Below, one piece after another: positions 42,682-53,536 of a stretch of DNA of 64,000 nucleotides. Made by a program: the position numbers and the translations under genes. Position 1 is the stretch's first letter. Each line of letters opens with the position of its first letter. The notes under the pieces were generated by a model. That model saw only the letters and a list, made by a program, of their open reading frames with translations. It was not told where the DNA came from and made no database searches. The DNA comes from Marinomonas fungiae. GTDB taxonomy: Bacteria; Pseudomonadota; Gammaproteobacteria; Pseudomonadales; Marinomonadaceae. The stretch lies in the NCBI RefSeq assembly GCF_001418205.1, contig NZ_LIQF01000003.1, positions 1-64,000 of the forward strand, read 5' to 3'.

Positions 42682-43503
42682 ATGGACACGCTGGTGGCGT
42701 TTTTTTCAACATATGAAGCTCAAATTTTTACCATTGTTAAAAATATATTACTTGCTTGCCTGATTATTTTTGCAGCGTCCTTTACCTCTAAGCTGGTTCG
42801 TAAAGCGGTGTTTGCTGGTGTATCAAGACTAAGTAATAACGATGAGATAATCTCTAATCTGTTATCAAAAGTCGCTTCTTATGCAGTTTACTTAATCGGC
42901 TTGGTCATCATTCTAGATTTGTTTGGCGTCAACACCGCGAGTTTGGTTGCACTAGTGGGTGCGGCGGGTTTAGCGATTGGTCTAGCTTTGAAAGATACAC
43001 TAAGCAATATCGCGGCGGGCATCATGATCCTGTTTCTAAAGCCTATTAAAAAAGGCGAGTATGTAGAATTTTCAGGCAACATGGGCACAGTCACGGACAT
43101 TGGGTTGTTTACTTCCGTGTTTGAAACTGCGGATGGATTGTACATTTCTAGCCCGAATAGTGTCGTCTGGAACGCAACCATAAAGAACTTTAGCCGCAAC
43201 AGTAAGCGTCGCTTGGAAGTGACCGTCGGTATTTCTTACAAAGACTCGATTGATGTTGGAATGAAGGTTCTGCTTGATCTGGCTGCCGAATACGATGTGA
43301 TCATGAAAGATCCTGCGCCGCAGGTAATTGTACACATGCTGGCGGACAGTTCGGTCAATCTCCAGCTACGCGCATGGGTGGCGCCTGATAAGTTCTGGGA
43401 TACCCATTGGGCGATTCAAAAACAGGTGAAGCCACGCATCGAAGCAGCGGGTCTTACTATTCCATTTCCTCAGCGCGACTTGCATATCGTTAAGCAAGAT
43501 TAA
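42682..43503 (+). CDS. mscS: Small-conductance mechanosensitive channel
   Basis: A 273-residue MscS. Three membrane helices are predicted at about residues 16-36, 62-84 and 90-110. The pore-lining helix is GAAGLAIGLALKDTLSNIAA, and GIMILFLKPIKKGEYVEFS with GMGTVTDIGLFTSVFETA-like strands (here GNMGTVTDIGLFTSV) begins the cytoplasmic beta domain. The remaining ~150 residues form the cytoplasmic cage. It releases solutes on hypo-osmotic shock. Length is standard for the family. It is followed by a strong terminator, so is probably monocistronic. Confidence 0.93.
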   Translation: MDTLVAFFSTYEAQIFTIVKNILLACLIIFAASFTSKLVRKAVFAGVSRLSNNDEIISNLLSKVASYAVYLIGLVIILDLFGVNTASLVALVGAAGLAIGLALKDTLSNIAAGIMILFLKPIKKGEYVEFSGNMGTVTDIGLFTSVFETADGLYISSPNSVVWNATIKNFSRNSKRRLEVTVGISYKDSIDVGMKVLLDLAAEYDVIMKDPAPQVIVHMLADSSVNLQLRAWVAPDKFWDTHWAIQKQVKPRIEAAGLTIPFPQRDLHIVKQD

Positions 43504-43563
43504 GCGGGTTGCTTACAAACAAGCTGGTCATTCTCTCAGTCACACAGCGATAACTTCTACAAG

Positions 43564-43593
43564 AACGCCTTCAGCAATGAAGGCGTTTTTTTT
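43564..43593 (+). terminator. Terminator of mscS
   Basis: AACGCCTTC (43564-43572) and GAAGGCGTT (43579-43587) pair perfectly around AGCAAT and run into eight T. It lies 60 bases after the mscS stop. The core is nearly the same as that of the katG terminator at 46066. Confidence 0.92.
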
Positions 43594-43698
43594 GCGCTGT
43601 AAGAAGATGCTGAGGCTCCGGTGATAATGAAAAACTATTGAAGTACATTGAAAAACAATATTTCTATAATTGGATAAGGTCCCCTAAGCTGTAAAGAA

Positions 43699-43723
43699 AT
43701 CACATTGCACTGAAAAATGTGAT
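43699..43723. promoter_or_regulatory. Inverted repeat in the katG upstream region
   Basis: ATCACATT (43699-43706) and AATGTGAT (43716-43723) are exact inverted copies separated by nine bases, about 100 bp before the katG start. It may be an operator for a peroxide-responsive regulator; OxyR sites have a different consensus, so the protein is open. Confidence 0.4.
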
Positions 43724-43804
43724 CTTGAATAAGCAGTTATGCGTATGCCCTAGAATAATCTACCTTTAACTAGTTAGCTGTTAAACGTGGACATACCACT
43801 TTAA

Positions 43805-46015
<2,211 letters not shown>

Positions 46016-46065
46016 CCCCCACACATTAAGTGCTATCGAGTAATGTTGGGTGATACCAACAGTAG

Positions 46066-46099
46066 AAACGCCTTAGTCTTCGGCTAAGGCGTTTTTTTT
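46066..46099 (+). terminator. Terminator of katG
   Basis: AAACGCCTTAG (46066-46076) pairs with CTAAGGCGTTT (46084-46094) around TCTTCGG and is followed by a T run. It is located 50 bases after the katG stop. Confidence 0.92.
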
Positions 46100-46179
46100 G
46101 CGGCTTGTGGCGTTGAAGCCTCCGTCTAAATCGTTAACACTTGTTGATCAAATAATGAAATCATATTCGGACAAACACC

Positions 46180-46731
46180 ATGACTGTAAAACGGACCCCG
46201 CTGCACACCCGCAATATTAATATTCAAGGCTATAAACGTGAAGATGGGTTATGGGAAGTGGAGGGGGTTCTGGAAGATACGAAAGGATACCCGTTTTCAT
46301 TAGAAGATCGCGGTTTGATCGAAATTGGTGATTTTTTACATCGTATGACATTAACACTGGTGTTTGATGACAGTTTCACCATCCGTGACGTGCATGCGCA
46401 AATGCATAACACTCCTTATTTAGACTGTTCTGGTGCAGCACCTCAATATCGAGAGTTGATTGGCTTGCGTATCCAAAAAGGTTGGATAACTGACGCAAAG
46501 ACGGCTCTGGGGCGAACCACGAGTTGTACCCATTTAACGGAAATGTTGCCACCATTAGCGACGGCTGCCTTACAGACTGTACGTGGCTATAAATTAAACT
46601 ATGATCCAGATTACGCTACCGGATCCGAAGAGCGTAAGACTGTACGTAATACCTGTTATGGATTCCGAGATGGCGGCCGCGCGCAGCAGCGTTTATGGCC
46701 AAATGCAACAGATGAGCAGAGCGAAGCCTAG
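46180..46731 (+). CDS. DUF2889 family protein
   Basis: A 183-residue protein recognised as DUF2889: LHTRNINIQGYKREDGLWEV at the start, EIGDFLHRMTLTLVFDDSFT, and GRTTSCTHLTEMLPPLATAA, the conserved 'G..gCtHl.el' motif. Members are soluble, usually next to aromatic-acid or redox genes, with unknown activity; the invariant Cys-x-His pair near residue 112 suggests a metal or catalytic site, which is inference. Its end overlaps the 3' end of the chemoreceptor remnant on the other strand. Confidence 0.85.
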   Translation: MTVKRTPLHTRNINIQGYKREDGLWEVEGVLEDTKGYPFSLEDRGLIEIGDFLHRMTLTLVFDDSFTIRDVHAQMHNTPYLDCSGAAPQYRELIGLRIQKGWITDAKTALGRTTSCTHLTEMLPPLATAALQTVRGYKLNYDPDYATGSEERKTVRNTCYGFRDGGRAQQRLWPNATDEQSEA

Positions 46732-47321
46732 AGGCTTCGCTTGAATTGTTCGACCGCATTGACGACCTCCTGCGCGCCGATCTGAATATCGTTAATGACT
46801 ACTCCTGCATCACTGGATAGCTGATGAGCTTCATTCACCTTATCAAGGCTTTGTCTAATTAAGCCAACGGCTTGCTCAGTCAGTTTTTTGTTTTCCGTCA
46901 CGACCTCAATGATCTGCTCAGTGGCTGAGCTGGTTCGACACAATAAGCAGTTAAGCACTTGCTGTTTTTAACAGGTACGGGCTGCATAATCACTCGATAC
47001 CAATGATCCTCACCATCTTTGCCAATAAATTGCATCGCTCCGTGCCAATGTTCGCCGTTACGAATGGCATCTAGCATTGCTTGGGTGTGCTGGCTATTTT
47101 GGGCTTTTTTCGAAATATGGTGGCTAATTTGCCCTAGTTCATGCAATTGAAAACCGCAGGATGACAAGAAGTGAGCGTTGGCTTCAATAATGCTGCCTTG
47201 TCTATCGACAGCAAAATACAGCATCTCCTCCATTAGGTCTTGGCGGATACTTTGGAAGACGGCTAGTTCATGCTCCAATTCTGCAATACGTTGTGTTGTT
47301 TTCCTCGATTGAAAAAAACAT
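46728..47321 (-). pseudogene. PAS-containing chemoreceptor, frameshifted and internally deleted
   Basis: On the minus strand, ATG 47321 has AAGAGGAA 9 bases upstream. Reading MFFQSRKTTQRIAELEHELA needs one T fewer in the following T7 run (47312-47318). A PAS domain follows: YFAVDRQGSIIEANAHFLSS through WHGAMQFIGKDGEDHWYRVI. Near 46945 the sequence jumps directly to RTSSATEQIIEVVTENKKLT and AVEQFKRSL, the far end of a chemoreceptor signalling domain, in another frame. The conserved hairpin tip that contacts CheA and CheW is gone. Two frame breaks plus the deletion make it a dead gene. The 5' part can also be opened from an earlier ATG at 47449, but that adds only unconserved sequence. Confidence 0.85.
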
Positions 47322-47672
47322 ACAGATATTTTCCTCTTATCACCTTTACCACATTGACTACTCGACTTCTTGCTGAGTAGATAAATGGCATAAATGAAAT
47401 GTAAAAACGTATCCAGTGAAATTTGAACGTTAATTCCATTAAAACTCAAAAGATCGGAAACGATAAAATGTATCTAGTTAACTTGCTTAGAGAAACGAAA
47501 TGGGTTCGACATTTAAACTCGTGTTTTACGCATTAGCTTAGACATTTAGATGACTTAAGTTTGCGCATTAATTGTGGTTATTAGTCGAATCCTAATTCTC
47601 GATGTCACTTCCGTAAATGTTTTAATGATGTCTTGTTGCAATGTTAAGAAATGCCAACGTTTGAAAGTAAAA

Positions 47673-47704
47673 AATCCCCTTGTAGGCTGCACTGCAAGGG
47701 GATT
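47673..47704 (-). terminator. Minus-strand terminator-like hairpin in a gene-free stretch
   Basis: AATCCCCTTG (47673-47682) and CAAGGGGATT (47695-47704) pair over ten bases around a 12-base loop. On the minus strand a run of T follows, so it stops transcription moving leftwards. No minus-strand gene lies to its right before the operon starting at 47865, so the source transcript is unknown. The gap 47322-47864 holds nothing else I can call except a C-terminal-looking frame ending near 47810. Confidence 0.6.
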
Positions 47705-47864
47705 ATGGTGGCATATTGAGTGGGCGGCGTTAGCCAGCGTAGGAGCGCTTTTTTTAGCTGATCCTCGTAAACAGCGCTACCGTTCTGGTTGGGGTGTCAT
47801 GATTTTGTAACCTTATCCGTCCCAAGATGTTGTAAGGTAATAACTTTTTACATTCAGGGGCGGC

Positions 47865-49508
47865 ATGGCGTTAATACATCCTCTTAATATGGTTCAGGAA
47901 GATCTCACGTTTTTGCTTAGGGAAATTGTTAAGCACGGGGATTTCGCGCTGTTGTTTTTCAAAACGGGTTCACCTGATGTTTTGAGCAGAATAAAGTCGC
48001 GTGCTGGCTATGTACAAACCTTGCGTGAGAAGATCGAGCTAAGTTGTGCTCGGCTGGTAGAGCGTCGAAAACTAGGTACTTCCTATTATAATCGCGTGCT
48101 TGCTGTACGCGGTTTTGCCAATGCGCTAGCCGATCTAGGTGGCGGTTTAATTGAGTGTGTCGAAGCCGCTACGTTGGCATCTGCCTTTCGTCATCCAGCA
48201 GCGGATAAATGCATCAAGTTTATCAAGCATTTAAAGCGCTCTATCTTATTAACGCAATTTGGTTTTAAGGAAGAAGTGCGTCGAACCAGTATTAAAGTGG
48301 CTCGCAGAGCGGACAAATTGGCCCACCTCTTTACCGATATTCAAACTCAAACACTGGCTCAAAAAGACACCCTAAGCGACAGTGAATTGAATGCCGCTTT
48401 TCTTTGTAATGCCCATTTAAAACGATTGATTAAGCTCTTGGCCAACGCCGCCGATGCACTGATTAAAGTCGATCTGGGGCATGTGGCAACGCTACAAAAC
48501 TACCAACACCTCAAGCGTGCGTCTAATTCACTGAACCATGCGTTGGGTGATCTCAAAGTAAAGCGTTTAGCTCTGACTCGTTCTGGCAGTGCGATCGCAT
48601 CTCTGAGTCGTGAAAATGAAGCCGGCCAGCGTGTGTTAGCGGTCTATAAAGAAGGCCAGAAAAGCAAGATTGAAGAAGAAGTCCAAGGTGTGGAGAACTG
48701 GCGCAAATTTAACCCAAGATTGGCTCCTGATGTGCTGATGCAAACCGACGGGCAAGATGACACCTCTGCTTTGCTGATCGAGCATATTCCAGGTAAGACA
48801 TTTGAATCCTTATTACGGGAAGGGAAGGAAAAACCATTGCAGCAGGCCTTGGCGGCTTTGTTTAAAGTATTGAGTGGCGCATGGCAAAGTACCTTGAGTA
48901 AAGAGCCTGCTAAGGCACAGTTTATGCGGCAGTTACAGAAGCGTATCAATGATTGCATGGCGGTCCATCCTGACTTCTTTCAGGATCAACACAATCTTTG
49001 TGGTTTGGTCAAACCTAGCTTTCTAGAACTAGTGTCTATGGTAGAACAACGGGAAAGTCGTTGGGCCACTACCTTTTCGGTGCTCATTCATGGGGATTTT
49101 AACGTCGATAACCTGATGTTCGATGGGGTGGAAAAGCGCATTTATTTTATCGATCTGCATCGCTCTAGTTATTTTGATTATGCGCAAGATCTCTCAGTGC
49201 TAATGGTATCGATCTATCGTATGCAAATTTTAGAGCCAAAACAGCGTGAGCTGATGATGGATTGTGCCAAACAGATTTACTTATTCGGTCTTCGCTTTGC
49301 GAAACGCCAACAAGACCAGACCTATGAACTGCGCATGGCCGCAGGGCTTGCTCGCTCTTTTGCTAGCTCCACACGTTTTGTGTTGGATAAGACGTTATCA
49401 ACACGTATGCACCTTCGTGCACGATATTTATTAGAAAAGCTGGCGTATCTGCCAGCTGAAAAAGAGGCGAATTTTAAGCTTCCACTAAAGGAGTTATATG
49501 GTGAATAA
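47865..49508 (+). CDS. PhoU-like / aminoglycoside-phosphotransferase-like kinase fusion
   Basis: A 547-residue two-domain protein. The N-terminal ~235 residues are all-helical with repeated Lys/Leu-rich heptads (FALLFFKTGSPDVLSRIKS, RTSIKVARRADKLAHLFTDI), resembling a PhoU/DUF47 helical bundle. The C-terminal ~290 residues look like a small-molecule kinase: a nucleotide loop near DDTSALLIEHIPGKTFESLL, the catalytic VLIHGDFNVDNLMFDG (Asp, Asn) and the metal-binding IYFIDLHRSSYFDYAQDL. The phosphate acceptor is unknown. It is the first gene of a coupled operon with an ATP-grasp, an HprK-type kinase and two phosphatases; the end overlaps the next gene by 11 bases. The AGGGG site is 6 bases before the ATG. 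Confidence 0.72.
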   Translation: MALIHPLNMVQEDLTFLLREIVKHGDFALLFFKTGSPDVLSRIKSRAGYVQTLREKIELSCARLVERRKLGTSYYNRVLAVRGFANALADLGGGLIECVEAATLASAFRHPAADKCIKFIKHLKRSILLTQFGFKEEVRRTSIKVARRADKLAHLFTDIQTQTLAQKDTLSDSELNAAFLCNAHLKRLIKLLANAADALIKVDLGHVATLQNYQHLKRASNSLNHALGDLKVKRLALTRSGSAIASLSRENEAGQRVLAVYKEGQKSKIEEEVQGVENWRKFNPRLAPDVLMQTDGQDDTSALLIEHIPGKTFESLLREGKEKPLQQALAALFKVLSGAWQSTLSKEPAKAQFMRQLQKRINDCMAVHPDFFQDQHNLCGLVKPSFLELVSMVEQRESRWATTFSVLIHGDFNVDNLMFDGVEKRIYFIDLHRSSYFDYAQDLSVLMVSIYRMQILEPKQRELMMDCAKQIYLFGLRFAKRQQDQTYELRMAAGLARSFASSTRFVLDKTLSTRMHLRARYLLEKLAYLPAEKEANFKLPLKELYGE

Positions 49509-50403
49509 ACCCAAAATTGGGGTGGTTGGAATCCCTGGGAAATGGTCTACAGAAGTGTTGGCAGATCGTTTGGAAGCATTAACAGGATTTCGTGCTGTCA
49601 TTGATATGGCTAAGGTGGAGCTACGCTTAGATACTAACCAGTTGATGTTTGGCGATCTGGATCTCGCCCAATTGGACGGCATCATTGTTAAGAAAATCAG
49701 TGAAGTCTATGCCCCGAGCACCGAAGATCGCATACATGTGCTGTCCCATATTGAAAAATTAGGCGTGCCGATTTTTAGCTCTGCACAAGCGATTGGTAAC
49801 TTGATTAACCGTTTAAGCGGAACCTTGGCATTGCAGCAGGGTGGGGTGCCGATGCCAAAGACACGCATCACCGAAGATGTAGAACAGGCGTTGCAAACGG
49901 TACACGATTTTGGCTCAGTAATTTTGAAGCCGCTTTATTCTACGAAAGCTCGTGGCATGGTGATGCTGACTGCGACACAAGGTGAAGCGGACTTGCGCCA
50001 AGCGTTGCAAGAGTATCGTCAGTGCAATAGCCTGTTTTACATACAGCAAACGGTTAATTTGGATGGCAGAGACTTAGGCATGGTATTTCTGGGGGGACAA
50101 TACCTGTGTACCTATGCGCGAGTGGGGAATACAGACTCGTGGAACACCACTATTCACAGTGGTGGTCATTATGAGTTATTTGAAGCCGATGAAGCATTGA
50201 TTGAACTGGGGCGCAAAGCTCAGGCGTGTTTCGATTTAAGCTTTACCACGGTTGATATCGCACTGACAGATCAAGGCCCCGTAGTATTTGAAGTGTCGGC
50301 TTTTGGTGGTTTTAAAGGCGCCTTAGAAGGTTGTCAGATCGATGCGGCAGAAGCCTATGCTCAGTATGTAATTGAGCAGGTTCAACAAAGAGGAGTGCTC
50401 TAA
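49498..50403 (+). CDS. ATP-grasp enzyme of GAK-system type (RimK-like)
   Basis: A 301-residue ATP-grasp protein. It begins with a Rossmann-like KIGVVGIPGKWSTEVLADRL, has a pre-ATP-grasp domain to about residue 105, then the ATP-binding core: GSVILKPLYSTKARGMVML with the nucleotide-gripping Lys, and LGRKAQACFDLSFTTVDIAL closing with VVFEVSAFGGFKGALEGCQI, where Glu binds magnesium. Such enzymes ligate a carboxyl to an amine or thiol. This form resembles the 'GAK system ATP-grasp' family as I remember it. ATG 49498 and GTG 49501 are both possible starts, AAAGGAG serving either. The stop overlaps the HprK-type gene (TAATG). Confidence 0.75.
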   Translation: MVNKPKIGVVGIPGKWSTEVLADRLEALTGFRAVIDMAKVELRLDTNQLMFGDLDLAQLDGIIVKKISEVYAPSTEDRIHVLSHIEKLGVPIFSSAQAIGNLINRLSGTLALQQGGVPMPKTRITEDVEQALQTVHDFGSVILKPLYSTKARGMVMLTATQGEADLRQALQEYRQCNSLFYIQQTVNLDGRDLGMVFLGGQYLCTYARVGNTDSWNTTIHSGGHYELFEADEALIELGRKAQACFDLSFTTVDIALTDQGPVVFEVSAFGGFKGALEGCQIDAAEAYAQYVIEQVQQRGVL

Positions 50404-51488
50404 TGCTGTCAGATCTGTTTGACCAAACTCAGTTACAAATGGCACAGAGCGAGTGTGTTTATCAGCGAACTTATGACTTTGCCGATTTAGGTATCCAGGT
50501 CTTTAGTAATCATGAGTCTTTGCTCATGGCGTTAGACCAGTATTACAAAAGTTATATCGATCAAGCACAGGCTAGCCAGTATCTTGAGCTTTATGTGATT
50601 GAGCAAGCGGTGCTTGGAGAGGAGCTGGGTTGGCTAGAAGTGCCAAGAGAAGCAGGCAAAACGGGCCGCAAAGAAGGTTATTTGGATGCTTGGTCTGGGG
50701 CACGTTGGATCAAGAAATTTAAGACGGGCCTAACCTTATTACAGTCCTGTCAGACGCCAACCGTAGTGGGACCTTGTATGGCCAACTTGGCACAAGTCGT
50801 TAACTTTATTAATAACCAATGTCTGAACCATTATCTGAGCCAAAGCTATGAATTGGGGCACGCCTCAGCGTTTACTCGAAACGGCAAGGTGACAGCGATT
50901 GCCGCCGGCTCAGGTGGCGGTAAGTCTACGCTAATGCTACGGTGTTTAGAAAATACCGCGCGCGATTTTATTACCAATGACCGTTTGTTATTTAAGCGGG
51001 CAGGCGAGCGTGTTCATGCTGTAGGAATCGCCAAACTGCCGCGTGTGAATCCTGGTACTTTGCTGAATTCCGAGCGATTGCAGCACATTTTGCCACCAGA
51101 GCGTCAACAGGCATTGCGCGAGTTGAGTAAAGCCGAATTGTGGTCTTTAGAAGAAAAGTACGACGTACAGATTGAAGACGAATACGGTATTGGTCGTGTA
51201 GCGACGGATGGCGCGTTAGCGCATTTGGTGATGCTCGACTGGTCTTTAGACAGCACTGAGCCGACGCAATTACTGCCAGTAGACTTAAGCGCTGAAGCGG
51301 AAGAGATAGATGGCTTGCGAAAGCGTCCAGGGCCGTTTTATCAGAATCAATCCGGTGAATTTTGTACCGATTTGAATGAATTGGCTCCTTTATCGCAATA
51401 TTGCCAAACACTTGCGCCGGTTAAGGTCTATCGTTTAATCGGTCAGATTGATTTCGATCGGGCTTTTGAATTGCTGGAGAGTTTGTAA
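50403..51488 (+). CDS. HprK-related P-loop kinase (HprK-related kinase B-like)
   Basis: A 361-residue protein. The N-terminal ~145 residues have no familiar motif (YELGHASAFTRNGKVTAIAA marks their end). Then comes AAGSGGGKSTLMLRCLENTA, a Walker A loop, followed by FITNDRLLFKR, the HprK-like Walker B/acid stretch. It lacks HprK's usual C-terminal signature, as expected of the 'HprK-related' families. HPr kinases phosphorylate a Ser on the carrier protein HPr; no PTS gene is nearby, so the target is likely different. It shares TAATG or one-base overlaps with both neighbours, so expression is coupled. Confidence 0.75.
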   Translation: MLSDLFDQTQLQMAQSECVYQRTYDFADLGIQVFSNHESLLMALDQYYKSYIDQAQASQYLELYVIEQAVLGEELGWLEVPREAGKTGRKEGYLDAWSGARWIKKFKTGLTLLQSCQTPTVVGPCMANLAQVVNFINNQCLNHYLSQSYELGHASAFTRNGKVTAIAAGSGGGKSTLMLRCLENTARDFITNDRLLFKRAGERVHAVGIAKLPRVNPGTLLNSERLQHILPPERQQALRELSKAELWSLEEKYDVQIEDEYGIGRVATDGALAHLVMLDWSLDSTEPTQLLPVDLSAEAEEIDGLRKRPGPFYQNQSGEFCTDLNELAPLSQYCQTLAPVKVYRLIGQIDFDRAFELLESL

Positions 51489-52174
51489 TGGCCATTTGTG
51501 CTCTGATTCGCCATGGGGCGTACCAACAGCTGGAAAATACCCCCAGTGCATTACAGCCTTATCCATTAACCCCAGAGGGGGAGCAAGAGGTGCGCCGCCA
51601 AGCGGGGCTGTTTCGCGAGTGGTTGCTGGCGTCGGGGCACAAGGTCGATCCGATTATCGACGCATCGAGTTTGTTGCGCGCCTGGCAAACGGCCAAAATC
51701 TATCAAGAAGAATTGTTCGGTCTGTTTGACGGTGAGCCTCAGGTGCAAAGCTTTGCTTGTCTATGTGAGCGCAGTGTCGGTAGCGTAGCAAATCTTTCGG
51801 TGGCTGAAATTGAGCGTATTTTAACGTTAGACCCTAGGTTTGAGTCCGCTCCCGATGGCTGGAAATCAGACAGTTATTATTGTTTGCCATTTGACGGCGC
51901 CGAATCCTTGTTACAAGCTGGAGAGAGAGTGGCGCAGCATATTCAAGCATGGCAACAGCAAACTGACTCGAGCTGTTCGTTAATTAAGTTATTTGTTGGG
52001 CATGGGGCTTCGATTAGGCATGCGGCATGTTATATGGATGTCATGAAGTTGTGTGATATTAAACAATTTAGTATGCACTATGGACATCCAGTGGTTTTGG
52101 AATTTGTTGGCAATAAGACAACCCGGCTGTATGGGGATTGGAAGCAGCGAACGCTGCAAGATGTTCCAGATTAA
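51488..52174 (+). CDS. Histidine phosphatase family protein
   Basis: A 228-residue phosphoglycerate-mutase-like phosphatase. The phosphohistidine motif is CALIRHGAYQQ at residue ~5. A second active-site Arg lies in DASSLLRAWQTAKIYQEELF, and the second His in LFVGHGASIRHAACYM. The C-terminal beta part is standard. The protein is longer than SixA-type phosphatases and could act on a small phosphate ester or a phosphohistidine or phosphoprotein. It starts on the last base of the HprK-like stop, in the same operon, so it may remove what the kinases add. Confidence 0.82.
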   Translation: MAICALIRHGAYQQLENTPSALQPYPLTPEGEQEVRRQAGLFREWLLASGHKVDPIIDASSLLRAWQTAKIYQEELFGLFDGEPQVQSFACLCERSVGSVANLSVAEIERILTLDPRFESAPDGWKSDSYYCLPFDGAESLLQAGERVAQHIQAWQQQTDSSCSLIKLFVGHGASIRHAACYMDVMKLCDIKQFSMHYGHPVVLEFVGNKTTRLYGDWKQRTLQDVPD

Positions 52175-52201
52175 TGGCCTCAGAATGACGAAGGTGTCGC
52201 A

Positions 52202-53530
52202 TTGATTAAGCAGAATAGACTTCCTACGATTGTAAACTCTCCTCTTCATGAGGAAATCCTTTCTCGTATTCCGAGTAATTTGGTTCTGTGGCCCCGTGAA
52301 AGTTGCTCGTTTAATCACAAAGCCCTAGATACGCATCAGTTACCAAACAAATATTGGCAAAAGAAAGTGCGCTGGCCGAGCCGACCAGTGGTATTCATTT
52401 CGGATCCGCACGCCGATGCGGAAGCCTTTGAGAATTCCTTGATTGCAGCGGGTGTTGCTGAGCGGACTAAACCAGGCTTGAGGCAGTTGAAACTGACTAA
52501 GTTCGGTAAAACCGCTGAGATTATGGTGGGGGGAGATTGCTTAGATAAAGGCCCTAGTAACTTAGAGTTACTGCGTAGTTTAAAGCAATTATATAAGTTA
52601 AAGGCCAAGGTAACCTTGCTGGCGGGAAATCATGATCTACGCTTGCGGATGGGCTTGTTGGCCATTTCGCGTAAAAAAGATGCGGGTAATCAACACTTTT
52701 TTGTGCGTATGGGGAAGAAGATCGTACCACTCTTCAAAGAAGTCTTTGAGCAATACCTTGATGGCACCAAGTGGGAAAAAACTGTGCCCGACGAAGCCAC
52801 TTGTCGCAAGATCCTATTTCCAAATGAAGATTGGTTCAATGAGTTTCCCTTTCACGCGGCGGGCTTTTTGACTGCCGAAGGCATTGAACGAGAAGTGCGA
52901 AAGATGCATACCAAGGTCGATAAGTTTGAACGCCATTGCTTGGAAGCGGGTTTGACCTTACGACATGTCTACGCAGCGTCTATGCAATGTCAAAAGATGT
53001 TTCTCGACAAAAAAGGCGAATTTAGCTGGTTTTTTCGTAAGATGAAGCTGGTTGAAAAGCGTGGCTCTTTCTTATATTTGCATGCAGGGTTGGATGATGT
53101 CATGGGGCAAATGCTGTTAAAAAATGGCACGCGTTATGCTAATCGCGCCTTTCATCGGAATTTACAGCGTCGAGATTTATTTGGTTTTTACTATAGCCCT
53201 TTGGCGAATACCTTTAGAACTAAATATCGAGATGCTGACTTGCCGTTGACGCAGCGTGGGGTGAAGGCGATTCATAAGGCGGGCATTAAAGTCGTCGTCC
53301 AGGGCCATGTGAACCAAACGCACGGCCAACGAATTGCCATTAAAAAGGGATTAGTACACATAGAAGGTGATATTACTCTAGACGAGAACTCTCGTCGTCT
53401 AGAAGCCTTGACCGGTAAAGGCATGGGAGCAACCATTATAAGCAAGCAATTGGGCATCGTCGGCATCAGTTGTGATTACCCTGTGATTAAGCATTTACCC
53501 GCTACATCACTTAAGCATATTTATTCTTAA
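52202..53530 (+). CDS. Calcineurin-like metallophosphatase
   Basis: A 442-residue phosphatase with the PPP-type metal motifs in order: VVFISDPHADAEAF (Asp, His), MVGGDCLDKGPSN (Asp), LLAGNHDLRLR (Asn, His), and late KVVVQGHVNQTHGQRIAIK (His pair). The 170-residue insert between the third and fourth is unusual and helical. The TTG start at 52202 has AAGGTG 5 bases upstream. The gene follows the histidine phosphatase by 27 bases. The metals suggest a phosphoester or phosphodiester target (nucleotide, phosphoprotein or phospholipid). With two kinases, a ligase and a second phosphatase in the operon, it could complete a phosphorylation cycle. Confidence 0.8.
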   Translation: MIKQNRLPTIVNSPLHEEILSRIPSNLVLWPRESCSFNHKALDTHQLPNKYWQKKVRWPSRPVVFISDPHADAEAFENSLIAAGVAERTKPGLRQLKLTKFGKTAEIMVGGDCLDKGPSNLELLRSLKQLYKLKAKVTLLAGNHDLRLRMGLLAISRKKDAGNQHFFVRMGKKIVPLFKEVFEQYLDGTKWEKTVPDEATCRKILFPNEDWFNEFPFHAAGFLTAEGIEREVRKMHTKVDKFERHCLEAGLTLRHVYAASMQCQKMFLDKKGEFSWFFRKMKLVEKRGSFLYLHAGLDDVMGQMLLKNGTRYANRAFHRNLQRRDLFGFYYSPLANTFRTKYRDADLPLTQRGVKAIHKAGIKVVVQGHVNQTHGQRIAIKKGLVHIEGDITLDENSRRLEALTGKGMGATIISKQLGIVGISCDYPVIKHLPATSLKHIYS

Positions 53531-53536
53531 AAGATT

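Noticed and set aside
47574..47810. A 78-codon frame ending in a hydrophobic, basic C-terminus
   Set aside because: The terminator-like hairpin runs through its middle and no start is supported; the C-terminal part may be a remnant but is too short to call.
51448..51729. A 93-codon frame overlapping the histidine phosphatase
   Set aside because: The phosphatase frame carries the RHG and GHG motifs; this frame has none.
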